DNA of 64,000 bases from Onchidella celtica. Its lineage: Eukaryota > Mollusca > Gastropoda > Systellommatophora > Onchidiidae. A program made the position numbers and the translations under genes. The stretch covers positions 25,066,269-25,130,268 of the forward strand of contig OZ007579.1 of the NCBI GenBank assembly GCA_963931925.1. The letters run 5' to 3'. The notes below the pieces were generated by a model, which did no database searches, had not been told where the DNA came from, and worked only from the letters and a program-made list of their open reading frames with translations. Shown here piece after piece: positions 50,656 through 62,065 of this stretch; the stretch's first letter is position 1; each line of letters begins with the position of its first letter.

Positions 50656-52200
50656 GAGGAGTATATTTAATCAGTGCTATTTGAAATGGTTACAATAATT
50701 ACATACGGACAGATTTAATGAACTACATGTACATAAATTTCTGCTTAGGGATTATTCATACAGAATGTAAGCTTGGAGGAGGGTAGGAGGGATGCTATAG
50801 CATCTACAAAAAAACAAAAAGAAAAGGCTGCGAGATATTTATCATTATCATCGATTCATAACTCAAATCTTCGCAGCCTGAACCAATACTGACCAGGAGA
50901 TAAAATTGAGAACGAGATCTTGCCACAACTACCTGTGACAATTGCTTAATTAATGACGTTATCCAAGAACTGAGTTTATTGCACCCGCAATCTGCTACAG
51001 GCCCCTGCTCCCGGTTTTATTGGCAAGGCGTTGATATTAAGTGCTCGGTAAACATCCTGACATCTTCATTGTCTCATTCTTTCAGTTTTTCTCTCTCTCC
51101 TAGCCGTCTTCTTATCTTCTTTATCGTTGTTGATGACTCTCTTTCTTTCAAATCTTTTGTGTTATACATCATGTACATGTACTGTTCTTTTTCATCCTTT
51201 ACATTATTTCCCTTTTCACTCCTCCCTTCCCAATTAATGTAATTTTTTCTTTGTCCTACCCCGTTCTGTGTGAGTGTGTCGTCTATGTTTACAACTCCCC
51301 CCCCCCCCACCACCACCTCTCTCTCCCTCCCCCCCCCAACCTCTCTCTCCCTCCCTCTCCCCCCCCCCTCTCGTTCTCGCCTACTCTCTCTCTCTCTCCC
51401 TCTCTCTTTCGATCTCTGTCACACACATACACATGTATTTATAGATCATAATATTATAGGCCCTATCCTAGGTGAACGGAATTTAATCCGGTCACCTCGG
51501 CCCTATCCCACAAGTTCATGGTGGACGCTGGATAAAGAAGTTGACATCACCACCAACATTTCGCTCTCCCTATCTCTCTCACAGTTTCCAGTCCGGTCAT
51601 GTCAACTCAGTGTATTTCTCCATCTGTAACCCCCCTCCAACTCCTCCATCAATATGCCGTGAGATAATTTACATTTCTGTATCAGACAGAAGGTTGAAGC
51701 TGACACCTGTCGTGTGCCACACAGTTGCCAGTGCCAAGAAAAGATTTGACGCCTTCATTTATTTTCCCACGAGCTCCGTGCACTATTATTCCTTGCCGGG
51801 TAACCAGTGAGAACATTGTCTTACTGCCAGGAATAATTCGGGAATGATTGTAGTTCAGAAACATTCATTATACGTTGATTTCATGAGGAAGATGGGGAGC
51901 TTTACCGCGTGGCCAAGTGATAATCAAGTTTGGCCTGTGCAACTAGATTGTACTTGGCAATACTACATGTGAATTTCTGGCAAACTTTGGCGCGCTCCAA
52001 GTGATACCTCATACTGATACCTTGGGCAATATTTGTGTCAGGAGATGCTGATAATTAATGAGGCTTTTGATAAATGCAATGACCTGTCCGAAGAAAGGTT
52101 TTAGATACGAGATCAGCACAAAGTCCATCATTTTCTAGTCTGTTGTGTGTAAAGATCACTCCCTGAGAGCTAGTTTCACGCACTACTGAGGCCAGTTTAC
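50656..52200. other. Gene-free stretch before the GPCR
   Basis: No recognised gene. It contains C-rich and CT-rich low complexity (about 51290-51420), and a short inverted pair AGGCTGCGAGAT / ATCTTCGCAGCCT (50825-50880). Confidence 0.45.
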
Positions 52201-52523
52201 TTTTCATTTCCACAGATTTTGGTTTGACATGATCCAACATTATTATGTGTTGTGATTTCGAGTTAGCTTATACATGTTCTGGTGTTTCATGCGAGGTACT
52301 TACCCTTATTTTCAGGTAATGCGTCTGTTAGCTTTCAGGAGAAAAGAAAATGGTTTTTACTTTTCATTTCCACAGTTTTTTTGGTCTGACATGATCCAAC
52401 ATTATATGTATTGTGATTTCGCGATAACTTTTACACGCACTTGTGCTTAAAATGAGTGGTGTGCCTCTATTTCCAGGTAAAGCATCTTTGTGTAAGCTTT
52501 CAAGAGAAAAGAAAATGGTTTGA
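52201..52523 (+). repeat. Tandem duplication upstream of the GPCR
   Basis: Two diverged units with a 160-bp period (from 52201 and 52361), each with ACTTTTCATTTCCACAG, CATGATCCAACATTAT and a final GAGAAAAGAAAATGGTTT. Each contains acceptor-like TTTCCACAG and TTTCCAG|GTA sequences, so it could affect 5'UTR splicing of the receptor gene. Confidence 0.7.
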
Positions 52524-52816
52524 CTGACTGATGTTCAGTTTTATGCTGTTTGACCACCAGAAAGTGTTTATCGTATTTCTGTTTTATGTTATTTTATTCT
52601 TTCATCTACGGACTCTTCTAAAACCATAATTATGCTATAATTGAACATGAAGTGCATGTGAAAGGAATTTTGACTCGTATCATGTTCTTGCTGTGATGAT
52701 TTGCTGTACATTTCAGTGTAAGATCCAACTGAAGGACACGGTGATTGAAACTTTTTTTTAAAACTTGTGTTACACAGTCTAAAATCTATTCTCCAGTTCT
52801 GACGTCACATCAAAAG

Positions 52817-54358
52817 ATGGTGTCGGTATCCAGTTTCACCTACGAGGTGGTTGGTTATCTGATCGTCATACCTACCATCTGCGTATTCGGCATGGTAGGC
52901 AACGTCATTTCCTTGATTGTCCTGATTCGTGGACGGATCCAAGGCATTGCTTATTCTTACATGAAAGCCATGGCAGTCCTTGACCTACTTAGCTTGCTTT
53001 TCATCCTCCCCATCTTCATTCGCTGCCGGGCTTGCCAGTTTGGCTCTTCCTACTTCGGGCAAATCTTCGAGGCGTACTTGTTCATCTCTGTTGGGGATAT
53101 TTTCATCAAAGCTAGCGTCTGGACTGTCATTGTCTTCACTGCAGAGCGCTGTATGAGCATTTGTTTCTCTAAGTCTGTTTTGTATTCGCAGAGAACTCAC
53201 CGAAATTCAGCCCTTGCCAGCGTCGTCATTATTTTTATTGTTGCCACTTTAGAGAACATTCCTACCTTCTGGTATCACCGACTGGAGAATGGTCAGGTCA
53301 TCCGAACTCAGGTGGCTGAATGTACTACGTTCTTTCTAGTGTACCGCTGGTTCGACGCTATCTTCTCTTACGTGATACCCTCCCTCCTATTGGTCATCTT
53401 CAACATTATCCTGGTGCGGTTCCTTATCAAACGCGAGCACAGACAAGTAACCATGCGGCAGCTGGGCAGTTTTGCCAAATCTCGAAGGTTCAAAGAACAA
53501 ACCCGGGTGTTGTCCACCATCGTTGGCATCCTCGTTATGTTCTTCGTCACCATGATGCCGTGTTTCACCCTTCAGCTCATGGCGCAGTACGCGCATTTCA
53601 CCTCCGACATCTTCGACACATTCAGAATCACAATCAGTATCTTGGTCGCCACCAACTGCTCGGGAAATTTTATCCTATATTGCGTTCTGAACCGCCGCTT
53701 TCGTACGGCATTCAAGAAAACCATGGTCTGTCGCTGTTGTGCTAGTACTGATAGGAGAAACGGCCAAATCCATCCACGTCATCTTCCATCTTTGAGGAAT
53801 GGCCTACGTTTTGAGTTTGGTGGACTGTCCACTGTAAGTCCTTACCCTACCACTCCAAAGGAAGACGTCAGAACCAGTGCCTTTATAAAAGAGAAATGCA
53901 GTATGTCTGAAAACATTTGCAGTATGTTATCGGCTCCAGCGGTTTCTTCAGGCTCCCAAATGCTTCCCGCCCAAAGCTCCGGAAACCACCAACCGCATAC
54001 CCATGCTTGTAGCCACAACAATTCCTCCGATAAACATTTGTCTCTGAAAAAAATACATGTAGTATCATTTGTGGATGACGCTTTTCAGCATCCAGTTTTC
54101 ACGATTTCAACCCCAGAACTCACTGTGCCGTCAGACAATACGACGGAATTATCACCCTTTGCTCAATCCTGGCAGGTATCGGAAGTGGGCGGCAAAACGG
54201 AAGATCAGACACAGTTGCCAGGAAGTACTCGTTCTGATGATCAGGACAAGGGAACTATTTTTGTGAAAACGGGAGACGAGGATAATACGCCGAGGGCTTT
54301 AAGTGTTAGTGCCAAGTCCACACATATTCAACAAACCTTGACCGTAACTGATCTCTAA
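52817..54358 (+). CDS. Class A (rhodopsin-like) GPCR, orphan
   Basis: A 513-residue seven-helix receptor. ATG 52817 is used because the upstream frame has no ATG, and an acceptor TTCTCCAG ends at 52796, suggesting a 5'UTR intron. TM1 about 12-38 with GN (Asn 29); TM2 about 49-67 with Asp 56; TM3 ends in ERC (110-112) instead of DRY; TM4 130-152; extracellular-loop Cys 169; TM5 178-204; TM6 239-265 with a Pro (MMPCF); TM7 278-300 reading NCSGNFILYC where NPxxY is usual. A cysteine cluster (VCRCC, about 314-318) may be palmitoylated. The tail is long (about 195 residues), Ser/Thr-rich and poorly conserved. The overall style is that of invertebrate neuropeptide receptors (FMRFamide-receptor-like families), but the ligand cannot be told. 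Confidence 0.85.
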   Translation: MVSVSSFTYEVVGYLIVIPTICVFGMVGNVISLIVLIRGRIQGIAYSYMKAMAVLDLLSLLFILPIFIRCRACQFGSSYFGQIFEAYLFISVGDIFIKASVWTVIVFTAERCMSICFSKSVLYSQRTHRNSALASVVIIFIVATLENIPTFWYHRLENGQVIRTQVAECTTFFLVYRWFDAIFSYVIPSLLLVIFNIILVRFLIKREHRQVTMRQLGSFAKSRRFKEQTRVLSTIVGILVMFFVTMMPCFTLQLMAQYAHFTSDIFDTFRITISILVATNCSGNFILYCVLNRRFRTAFKKTMVCRCCASTDRRNGQIHPRHLPSLRNGLRFEFGGLSTVSPYPTTPKEDVRTSAFIKEKCSMSENICSMLSAPAVSSGSQMLPAQSSGNHQPHTHACSHNNSSDKHLSLKKIHVVSFVDDAFQHPVFTISTPELTVPSDNTTELSPFAQSWQVSEVGGKTEDQTQLPGSTRSDDQDKGTIFVKTGDEDNTPRALSVSAKSTHIQQTLTVTDL

Positions 54359-54694
54359 TCTGTTCACTATTTTTGTTTACGACAAGTCTGAAATTCTAGA
54401 ACATACTGGCTGAGGTCCCAGGCTTTGCCCTGAACAAACTGTTTATTTTCGTGGATCAGCTTCACTTCGCCCGTTATGATAGATTTATTCGGCTTGTTTG
54501 CCTTTAGATAAGCTTATTGCATTCCCCGTGGATTAATTCGATGTGTGGGAATTACAGGCTTGTGTGTCACGGATACTTTCTTTTGACGGGACGGGACAAG
54601 ACAGCATATTTCACGTTGACCAGAACAGGTCGACCGGGCTAAGGGATGAACTTGAGGCCCATGACTCACTGAGTCGAGTCTAATTGTCAAGTCT

Positions 54695-54700
54695 AATAAA
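54695..54700 (+). terminator. Candidate GPCR poly(A) signal
   Basis: AATAAA about 335 bases after the receptor stop codon; a second AATAAA is at 54809-54814. Which one is used is unknown. Confidence 0.45.
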
Positions 54701-55137
54701 ACCTCGAGTTTGTAGACTTTAGAGTTAACGGGACCAATCGGGCTTAAACAAATTAAGGGTTATCAACCAGAATGTGTCATGTCCCCTATAAATATCCAAT
54801 CATAACCCAATAAAACTATTCATGTGATCGCATTGACCTTATTGCAATTATTTGAATTTTCATTAAAATTACAAATTTTAAACTTGTTTTTCTCCTTTTG
54901 ACGATCTTTGGACATAAAACATTTTGATTGCCAACTCTCGAAATCTGTTCCGTTGATTCAAAGGAAATTCAAGCCTGAGCCAAAACGAGGGCAAAATGGG
55001 CTTGACTCAGTATGCCCCCAGCCTCTAGGGTCCCAGGATGCGTCACGAATGTGAATCTTCAACAGTCCAGGAAATGCAGTCCAAAGGAACATTCACAGAC
55101 ATTATTTTCATTCTTGTCAGCATCTTACTCTTAGGAA

Positions 55138-55497
55138 GATATCATACTAGGCCCGGAACGGCACAGCCAGCTGCTGGCAGTCAAGAAATGCACACCACAA
55201 TCTTAACATTAAAAAAATAGTGGCGGGAGTAATTCATTGTGGTGCAGTTTTGGCCCTTTTTTTTTCGCTCGTCGCTACAGCCTAAATGACAGTTTCAGCA
55301 ATTATAAAGTTAATTTTCCTAAGTATCAACAAATCCAGCCCAATCGCTTTTGTATCGACCAATTGTGTTGATTCAAGTTTCAGGTATTTTAAAGCAATAC
55401 GTTGTGAAAATGTGAAATGCAGTGATCTTTGTTTTGGCTCCCTGTAGTAAGCCCACCCCAGTGGAGACGGGCAACAACTGTGACGTTCCGGTCTTAG
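55138..55497. repeat. MITE family D, copy 1, with nested repeat S
   Basis: Ends ATCATACTAGGCCCGGAACG and the inverse CGTTCCGGTCTTAGTATGAA enclose a partial SINE-like repeat S (55218-55450). A solo copy of the same element is at 62701-62915. The nesting shows that repeat S inserted into the MITE. Confidence 0.65.
55218..55450 (+). repeat. SINE-like repeat S, copy 2 (partial)
   Basis: The first 230 bp of repeat S inside MITE family D copy 1; the 3' half is missing. Confidence 0.65.
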
Positions 55498-55639
55498 TAT
55501 GAATACCCCCCCCCCCGTTCCCCCACCTACCTTTGATGGCTGTCTTCACAGTTGTTTCTCGAGGCTACTATCTTCATCATCAACATGTTTTACCCACCTC
55601 AAACTATTGGCACTGGAAGTGGGTAAGGAAGCATAATTT

Positions 55640-56005
55640 TGCAAATGGGAAGACGCTTTGTCATCTCCGTGGACGTTACAGATACTGTCCACATTGACAT
55701 CATCGCCATAACCACCATCCTCATCAACATATTTATCATCGTTGCATCATTGTCATCATTATCATCATCATCAGTTTTATCACAATTTTATCGTCATGAT
55801 CATTATTGTGGCATCACCATCATCACTTTCATTATCATCACCGACACCATTTTCATCATCAGCTTCATCATCTTTGTCATCATTGTTGTCATCATCACCA
55901 TATCTTAATAACCACCATCTCCATCATCACTGTCACCCTCGTGATGATTATCATCATCATCATCATCAATCATCATCATCATTTTCACCGTCTTCATATT
56001 GCCAA
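55640..56005 (+). repeat. ATC/CAT-rich low complexity
   Basis: Degenerate CATCAT/TCATCA sequence. Open frames of His, Ser or Ile runs here are artefacts. Confidence 0.85.
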
Positions 56006-57702
56006 TAAATCTCATGACGGATTAAAAACTGTCTGTCTATTTAGTATTAAGATAATTTGGAATGCATACATAATATTTATTCGGTGGCAGTCCATACTGT
56101 AAAAAATAGCTAGTATTTCAAATTAAGATGTCATTCCTTATCAAAATACTAGAATTGACAAGATAAGACAGCTTGTGCTTTTAGCCTGCACAAATTTCGC
56201 ACCGCCATCTCGCGCCAAACACTCGGAAGTCATGAAAAGAGCCGTCCTTTACAAAGCCAAATTGGGAAAATATTGAATTTTGTTCAATGTTCAGCTATCG
56301 CTACAGGCTTTGATTAACGTCACTTATTGTGGAATTATAATCTCAATCGCTGTGGGAAAACTCTGGCCATTTTTTCTTTTTTTTTTTTTTTAGTCGCAGT
56401 AGCACCGTCATAATTTTGCATCATAAATTTATCATTATATCAAGCATTCTTTTCATACTATGCGCCATGGGCCCCGCACCTGATCAGCGCGCAAATTGTG
56501 TGCGAAGTTGTTTTTTTATAGTGGTTCGAAGAAGACAGTCTCATCCATGGAGCTATTAATAACACTGGAGTCCGTACAGCTGATTTCATGCGTGCGCATT
56601 AGAAGGCAATAGTCGCCATCTTGTTTAGGGCAAGCACGGACTGCGCCTCAGCGTTTACATATCCGTTGCACTACAGTTTCTGCTTTCTACCTTCCCTTTC
56701 CTTTTCTCTGCTAACTCCTTCTTTCTTTTCCTCTGTTCATGTACCTACTGTTTCTTCTCTACCTTCTTTCTTTCCTGCTTTAAAAGGAGGGAGAACTGTT
56801 CTCATTCAATTTAAGTCAATGAATTTACTATAAAACTAGACCTTAATAGTCTATGTATTTGGATTTTACCACAATATTATTCTTTGTTTCTCATTAAATT
56901 CAATTGTTTACTATTAGCTGGTGTGCACTGGCTCTTTTCAACTCTTGTTTTGAACACATCATGTAATCATAATAATAAATAATAATGGTGCTAGTGATCC
57001 CAGTTGATGCACATACAACACTGATGTCACAATGCAATTACCAGTGACCGCACCTCATGCAGGATGTTAGATGAATGCATGTCAGTGCAGGCAGTGCCAT
57101 ATGTGTATAATCACACTCATAACACCCAGAAAACATTTTTTTAATGAAAATCCACCAGAAGTAGAATGTCCAGAGCACTTCTGTGAGCTTACACCAGACC
57201 ACTAAATGGAGAAATCTGTAGGGTCACATATTTACCTTTGAACTCAAGATGGAAGTTGTGCGAACACAAAACTTGGGAAAGTTATCCAAGGCAAAATACA
57301 AGCTTAAACAGCAGTCATATGCTATGTGATGTTGCGATCTCTTGACAAGAACGTCACAAAACGTGGATTGGTCACAAAAACACTGGTAAATGAAGCTGTA
57401 TGGAAAAACAAATATTGACCGCATCAATGTGCTGACTGCCATCTAGATTCACTAAGTGAGAGATTGACCTGTAGCCGTAGGAATTTATACATTTTTGTTT
57501 GGAAAAGCTCTGGAATGCACAATCAGCTGTGCTCAAACCTCTGAACAACTAGGCTAAGGCTGTCCTGATTTTTAGATATATATAATACTTGACTGAGTGA
57601 GTACAACCAGGCTTGTAGGTTAACATGTTCTTCTTCTTGGCTATCCAGATCATTTGCTAATCTCAGCCTATGATTTACATATAGTTATTATTATAATTAT
57701 GC

Positions 57703-57734
<32 letters not shown>

Positions 57735-58225
57735 TTCTCTCTGTCCCTCTCACACACACACACACACACACACACCAGCTCCTGGATCTATGGCAAAACC
57801 AACTTTCCCTCAGTTCTTTAGCATGTTTTTGTGTGTGTGTGTGTGTTTTTTATAATTGTTATGGGTACACCCTCTCGTTGTTGGTTATCTGAGAAAAACT
57901 GACTTGTAAAGTTTCCTCTGTCCACACGCTGATTTTTTTTTTCTTTAACATGACTCATCATGAGCTAAACTAACATGCGGTAAAAAAGAGTACTACATAG
58001 TTCCCTTGCCTTTTACTTCCAAGCGATTGACCAATTAATAAAAATACCATAATACAAAAACAGCATAAATCATAAATTTATATTTATAAACACTTTAAAA
58101 GTAAATAATACAAGTATATGCTAATCCGTAAATAACATAAATGTTATTATTTCTGTTTGTATCTTTTGATCACCACCGGGAAAAGGGAAAAAAACAGCAC
58201 TGACTAGGCCCTATCTATTACATAC
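56006..58225. other. Gene-free stretch
   Basis: No gene recognised. 56240-56300 belongs to the dispersed family that includes 29239 and 30780 (ACAAAGCCAAATTGGGAAAA, GTTCAGCTA). CT and CA microsatellites are at 57702-57775, GT at 57830-57846. Confidence 0.45.
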
Positions 58226-58269
58226 AATAGTGTACTGGGCGGGCTTTGCGCTGCCGTACTTTGCCCTAC

Positions 58270-58415
58270 TTTTTCCGCCATCTTGGGGTTTCAATAGTGC
58301 GCGGCTCGCAGGGCAAGCGAAGAGGGCTGTGCGCACTCCAGTGTTATTAGTACCTCCATGGTCTCATCTTATCGTTTCTAGCATCTTTGGTATAATGGAG
58401 CCAGAGGGTGCACAT
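58270..58415 (+). promoter_or_regulatory. Candidate promoter and first coding exon
   Basis: A GC-richer segment with the YY1-type site CCGCCATCTTGG (58275-58286). About 110 bp later an ATG at 58395 gives MEPEGAH followed at once by GTAAGT (58416). This looks like a short first exon of a plus-strand gene whose other exons were not found in the window. Short-motif evidence only. Confidence 0.3.
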
Positions 58416-58913
58416 GTAAGTATCTAAAAACTTCACTACTACGGGATCAATAATTATGAAACTGTGTGTGGACCACTGCTTCACATTTTGATGATAAATT
58501 ACCTGGACACATTCTTTTCGGACAAAAACCAGTCTTTAATATTATTTGTTTACGGTTTTTTTTTTGGTGTAAGCGTGTGTTGCTGTTGTTGTTGTTTTGT
58601 TGTTCTTGTTTTTTTTTTAGCCGCAAGAACAGAGACGCATTTTTGTCAAGTAGAATAGAATTTCGTTTCTGACCTATCTTTAAGCATCGGTGATAGAAAT
58701 CAACGTTGTCACATCCGTGCATTTTTACGTGAAATTGTTGTGTAAAAATAAGTTCTGTTAGCCACTACATCGAACCCAAATGCCGTTTCTAATGTAGCCT
58801 AGATTTAGATACTGGTATTATTGTCGGGCTTGCTAAAAAGTATTTGCAAGATTTATCTTGCCGTGTCGCTAGTAATAATAACAATAATAATAATAACGAT
58901 CTTATTTAAAACA

Positions 58914-59742
58914 TAGTGGCGGCAGTGTTTTGTTGTAGTGCAACCCCCCCCCCCCTCTCCCGTGCCACAGCCCAAACAACAAGTCTCAAAATTATCTAAA
59001 CAATTTTCTCAAGTGTCAACCAAATTGACCCAATCGCTTTTGTATCGACCGATTGTGTTTATTCAAATCTCTGGTATTTCTTCTTTTTTTTTTTTTTTGT
59101 TTGCGGTGTTGAAGTATAAAATACAACGATCTTTCCTTGTGCCCCCTTCACAGACTAATAAAATACCCAAACTGGATGATCCCATTGTGTGACGTCACAA
59201 AACAGCGAAAGGTCATGAAACATCCGCCACATTAGGTTTACGGTAACGACCGACGCTTCAGCATAGCTACAATTTTGAATGACACCATTTTGACGCGCCT
59301 ACTGAACGCGGAAGTTTGGTTCCACACCAAGAAATTAATACTTGTACAACCAATCTTGACAAATAAAAAGAAATTTCTACTGCGGCGGCCATGTTGGTTA
59401 TACGGCCGCCGCTTGGGAAATTCCGTAAAAAACGACACAGCCCGAAGCTCGTGTTTCTAGTCTGGTTAATTTATTAGTCTGTGGCCCCCTTTGATAAGCT
59501 GAGCGCATGGGAGATTACATTTAACATGTGTTCACTTTGGTACAGTTTTAATTTGAGGGCATAGTTCCCCGGTGCGCACGAGACGTGTAGCAAGACTGAA
59601 TAATATTATGGGAAACTGTCGAGGTCGGAGAGTGATTGAGAGAAGGGGGGAAGGAGAGCGAGCGACAGAAGGGTAGGAGGAGCATTGATTTATGCCGGGC
59701 AATCCCGGGTACCTCATCTATTTATATAAAGAAACAAATAAA
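58914..59742 (+). repeat. SINE-like repeat S, copy 3, interrupted
   Basis: Begins TAGTGGCGGCAGTGTTTTGT, is interrupted by a hAT-like MITE (59149-59483) and resumes to its tail near 59742 (GGTACCTCATCTATTTATAT). Copy 4 follows head-to-tail. Confidence 0.65.
59149..59483. repeat. hAT-like MITE nested in repeat S
   Basis: 335 bp. Inverted ends CACAGACTAATAAA; flanked by a perfect 8-bp duplication GCCCCCTT (59141-59148 and 59484-59491), the hAT hallmark. Contains a GC-rich imperfect palindrome GCGGCGGCC ... GGCCGCCGC near 59382-59412. Confidence 0.82.
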
Positions 59743-59744
59743 AC

Positions 59745-60173
59745 TAGTGGCGGGAGTAATAATTATTCACCGTGGTGCAGTTTTCATTCCCTATTTTGCC
59801 CCGCACAACAGCGTAAATAACACTTTCAAAAAAATTATAAAACTAATTTTCTCAAGTAGGCTTATCACTTAATCTGACCCAATATGCTTTTATATCTATC
59901 CACTGCCTGTTTTCAAATTTCAGACAGTCTCTTTAAAAAACTGTAATACGCATTTATCTTCTTTTTTTTTTTCTGCTTCCTTTGATCAGCCTACCACACG
60001 GGAGACTAGACATTTTATTTTGTATTTGGCACGCGTTCAGTTTGGTGCATAATGCCCTGACGCGCAAGAGGGCCAAGGAAAACTGTAAATTATTGGAGAG
60101 AGAGAGAGAATAGTGAGAGCACTGGTTTATTCAGGGCGATGACAGGTACCTCGTCTAGTAAATAAAATAAAAT
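59745..60173 (+). repeat. SINE-like repeat S, copy 4
   Basis: Uninterrupted copy, about 429 bp, from TAGTGGCGGGAGTAATAATT to GGTACCTCGTCTAGTAAATA with a short TAAAA tail. It lies directly after copy 3 in the same orientation. Confidence 0.65.
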
Positions 60174-60207
60174 CTCTCTCACTCACAAACACACACTCTT
60201 TCTCCCT

Positions 60208-60238
<31 letters not shown>

Positions 60239-60360
60239 CCTCTTTCTCACTCTCTCTCTCTCTTGCACGCATTCTCTCTTTCCTCTCTCATACACTCTTT
60301 TTCTCTCTCTCTTTCTCTCTCTCTCTGTCTCTCTCTCGCTCTCTCTCTCTCTTTTAACTC
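60174..60360 (+). repeat. CT microsatellite
   Basis: About 185 bp of CT/CTTT repeats. The Arg-Glu repeat frame on the minus strand is an artefact. Confidence 0.95.
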
Positions 60361-61097
60361 TCTCCTGATTTTGGCAACATTTGAAGCCGAGACCTTTGAG
60401 TAGCCCAAGTTTATTCAACTCCTTAGCCTTTGTTTGACAGGTTGTGGTCTGCTTATCCCTGTCTTCTCCCCACCCACCCAATTCCAAACATCTCCAGTCT
60501 AGCATGTCTACACGATCCCTGTCAGGAACCAATCGATATACATGCAGTACATGGGCTCGTAAAAGGTGAGGGACTCAAGGGCGCCGGGGGGGGGGGGTGA
60601 CCACTGACCACAATGCATTAGGAAACGCGTATATGTTGGGGGGGGGGGGGTCTGGAGAACTAAGTTACCTTATTATTAAATTAAGATGTTTGTAAAGTTT
60701 AGTTTCATTTACTTTTCTTTTTTCAACAAAAAAGGTGTACAATTACAATATTGTATCATCATCATCAGTTGCCCTGCCTGGAACAGATATTGGCGATCAT
60801 GGCTCTCCACTCTGATCTGTCCTTAGCCACCTCAAGAAGGAGTTGTTATTGTTGTGGCGTTTATTTGTTGTCCATGAATTAAGACTTTCATTGAAAATGT
60901 TTCTCTGTCTACCCCTGCTTTTCCTACCTTCTATCTTCCCTGTGACTGCTAGATGTTCGAGGCTCCTGAGGCGACAGGTGTGTCCTGGAAATTTCAGTTG
61001 CCTCTATCTTATTGATTTAATTAATGATCTTTTCAGATTAGAGTCTCTCAAGACTGACTCATTTGATTTTTTCTCCACTCAATTTATTCTCAATACG

Positions 61098-61345
61098 GAA
61101 CGAGATTGAATGGCACAGTTACTTTATTTAGATTTATGCCATGGGACATTCGAACTGTTCATCTCGGCGGTTAAGCACAGTTATGGACTTTGTACACACT
61201 TTTCATGTGCATTTGATCTTTGTGCCTCGAATCGCCCTTACAAAGTCCATAACAACTATGCTTAACCACCGCGTTGAACAGTTCGAATGTCCCCTGACGT
61301 CATCGGTAAATTTAAATATAGTAACTGTGTCATTAAATCCCGTTC
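61098..61345. repeat. 248-bp foldback element
   Basis: Left arm 61098-61194 and right arm 61239-61345 are near-complementary (GAACGAGATT ... ACTTTGTA against TACAAAGTCC ... AATCCCGTTC), loop about 44 bases. Non-coding, so a snapback MITE is likely. Confidence 0.75.
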
Positions 61346-61625
61346 TCTATATTCTTCTAATAAACCACATCTCTGCTGCATCTAGTTTCCTCTCTTATGA
61401 TATTATATAAAAATCGTGTTCAGGCTGTGTATCTAACAGAACAGTGAAAAAATACATGCTAAATGTCATTAAAGTTTTAAATCATTAAGAACTTATCATG
61501 GATACACATTCACCATTTATACTGGTCGTACACTTGAGCAAATAGGCGGGTTGGGGTGGAGCCAAGGCGAAAGGAGAGGAAGGGGGGGGGGGTAAAAACT
61601 GCCCAAATCGAGGTATATATTAATT

Positions 61626-61704
61626 TCGTCGGTGTGGAACAATACTCCTGTAACCCACAAAATATGTTGATGTGGGTTACAGGAGTGTTGAGTCTCACCG
61701 ACGA
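61626..61704. ncRNA. miRNA-precursor-like hairpin (candidate)
   Basis: 79 nt with outer arms TCGTCGGTG / CACCGACGA, a small internal loop, and a long inner stem CTCCTGTAACCCACA / TGTGGGTTACAGGAG, closed by an 11-base loop. Length and bulge pattern resemble a microRNA precursor, but the outer arms could equally be the ends of a very small MITE (TAATTTCG versus TAAATCG). It was not recognised as a known microRNA. Confidence 0.35.
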
Positions 61705-61813
61705 TTTATTGCGGGCCCCTCAGAACACGAGCATTGACAAGTTAGTCGTGGAGTAACAGAGGGGAAGATGGAGAGACAGAACAGACACGCAAAGCTGGAA
61801 GATACGAGCTGTC

Positions 61814-62065
61814 TCCTTAAAATGACAAGGTTCTATCTCAACTTTTTGGCTGGACTCAGTTACACACTCCACACTACTTCTACAGGTTTTCTCCATTGAG
61901 TGTTAGAGTATCTGGCTTATTCAGTTTGTAATTTGTAATTATTACTAAAAAAAAAAAGAAAGAAAGTCGTATCCCTAGAAGCTTTGAGCTCATGAAAACG
62001 TCAATCATCAATTTCTCAAAAGTTGAAGGAAGGGAGTTAGAACCTTGTCGATGTCATTCTAAGGA
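61814..62065. repeat. 252-bp inverted-repeat element
   Basis: TCCTTAAAATGACAAGGTTC on the left pairs with TGTCATTCTAAGGA and GAACCTTGTC on the right; the right arm has a 6-base insert. AACTTTT / AAAAGTT blocks continue inward. Likely another MITE. Confidence 0.6.

Noticed and set aside
53320..53745. 141-codon plus-strand frame inside the GPCR
   Set aside because: Out-of-frame shadow of the receptor; no independent domain or start context.
55639..56102. His- and Ser-rich frames of about 90 codons
   Set aside because: ATC low-complexity sequence, three overlapping frames open by composition.
59238..59438. Minus-strand ATG in ATGGCCGCCGC context as a gene start
   Set aside because: Within a hAT-like MITE with an 8-bp target duplication; no splice-supported continuation.
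60209..60532. Minus-strand Arg/Glu repeat protein
   Set aside because: Product of the CT microsatellite.
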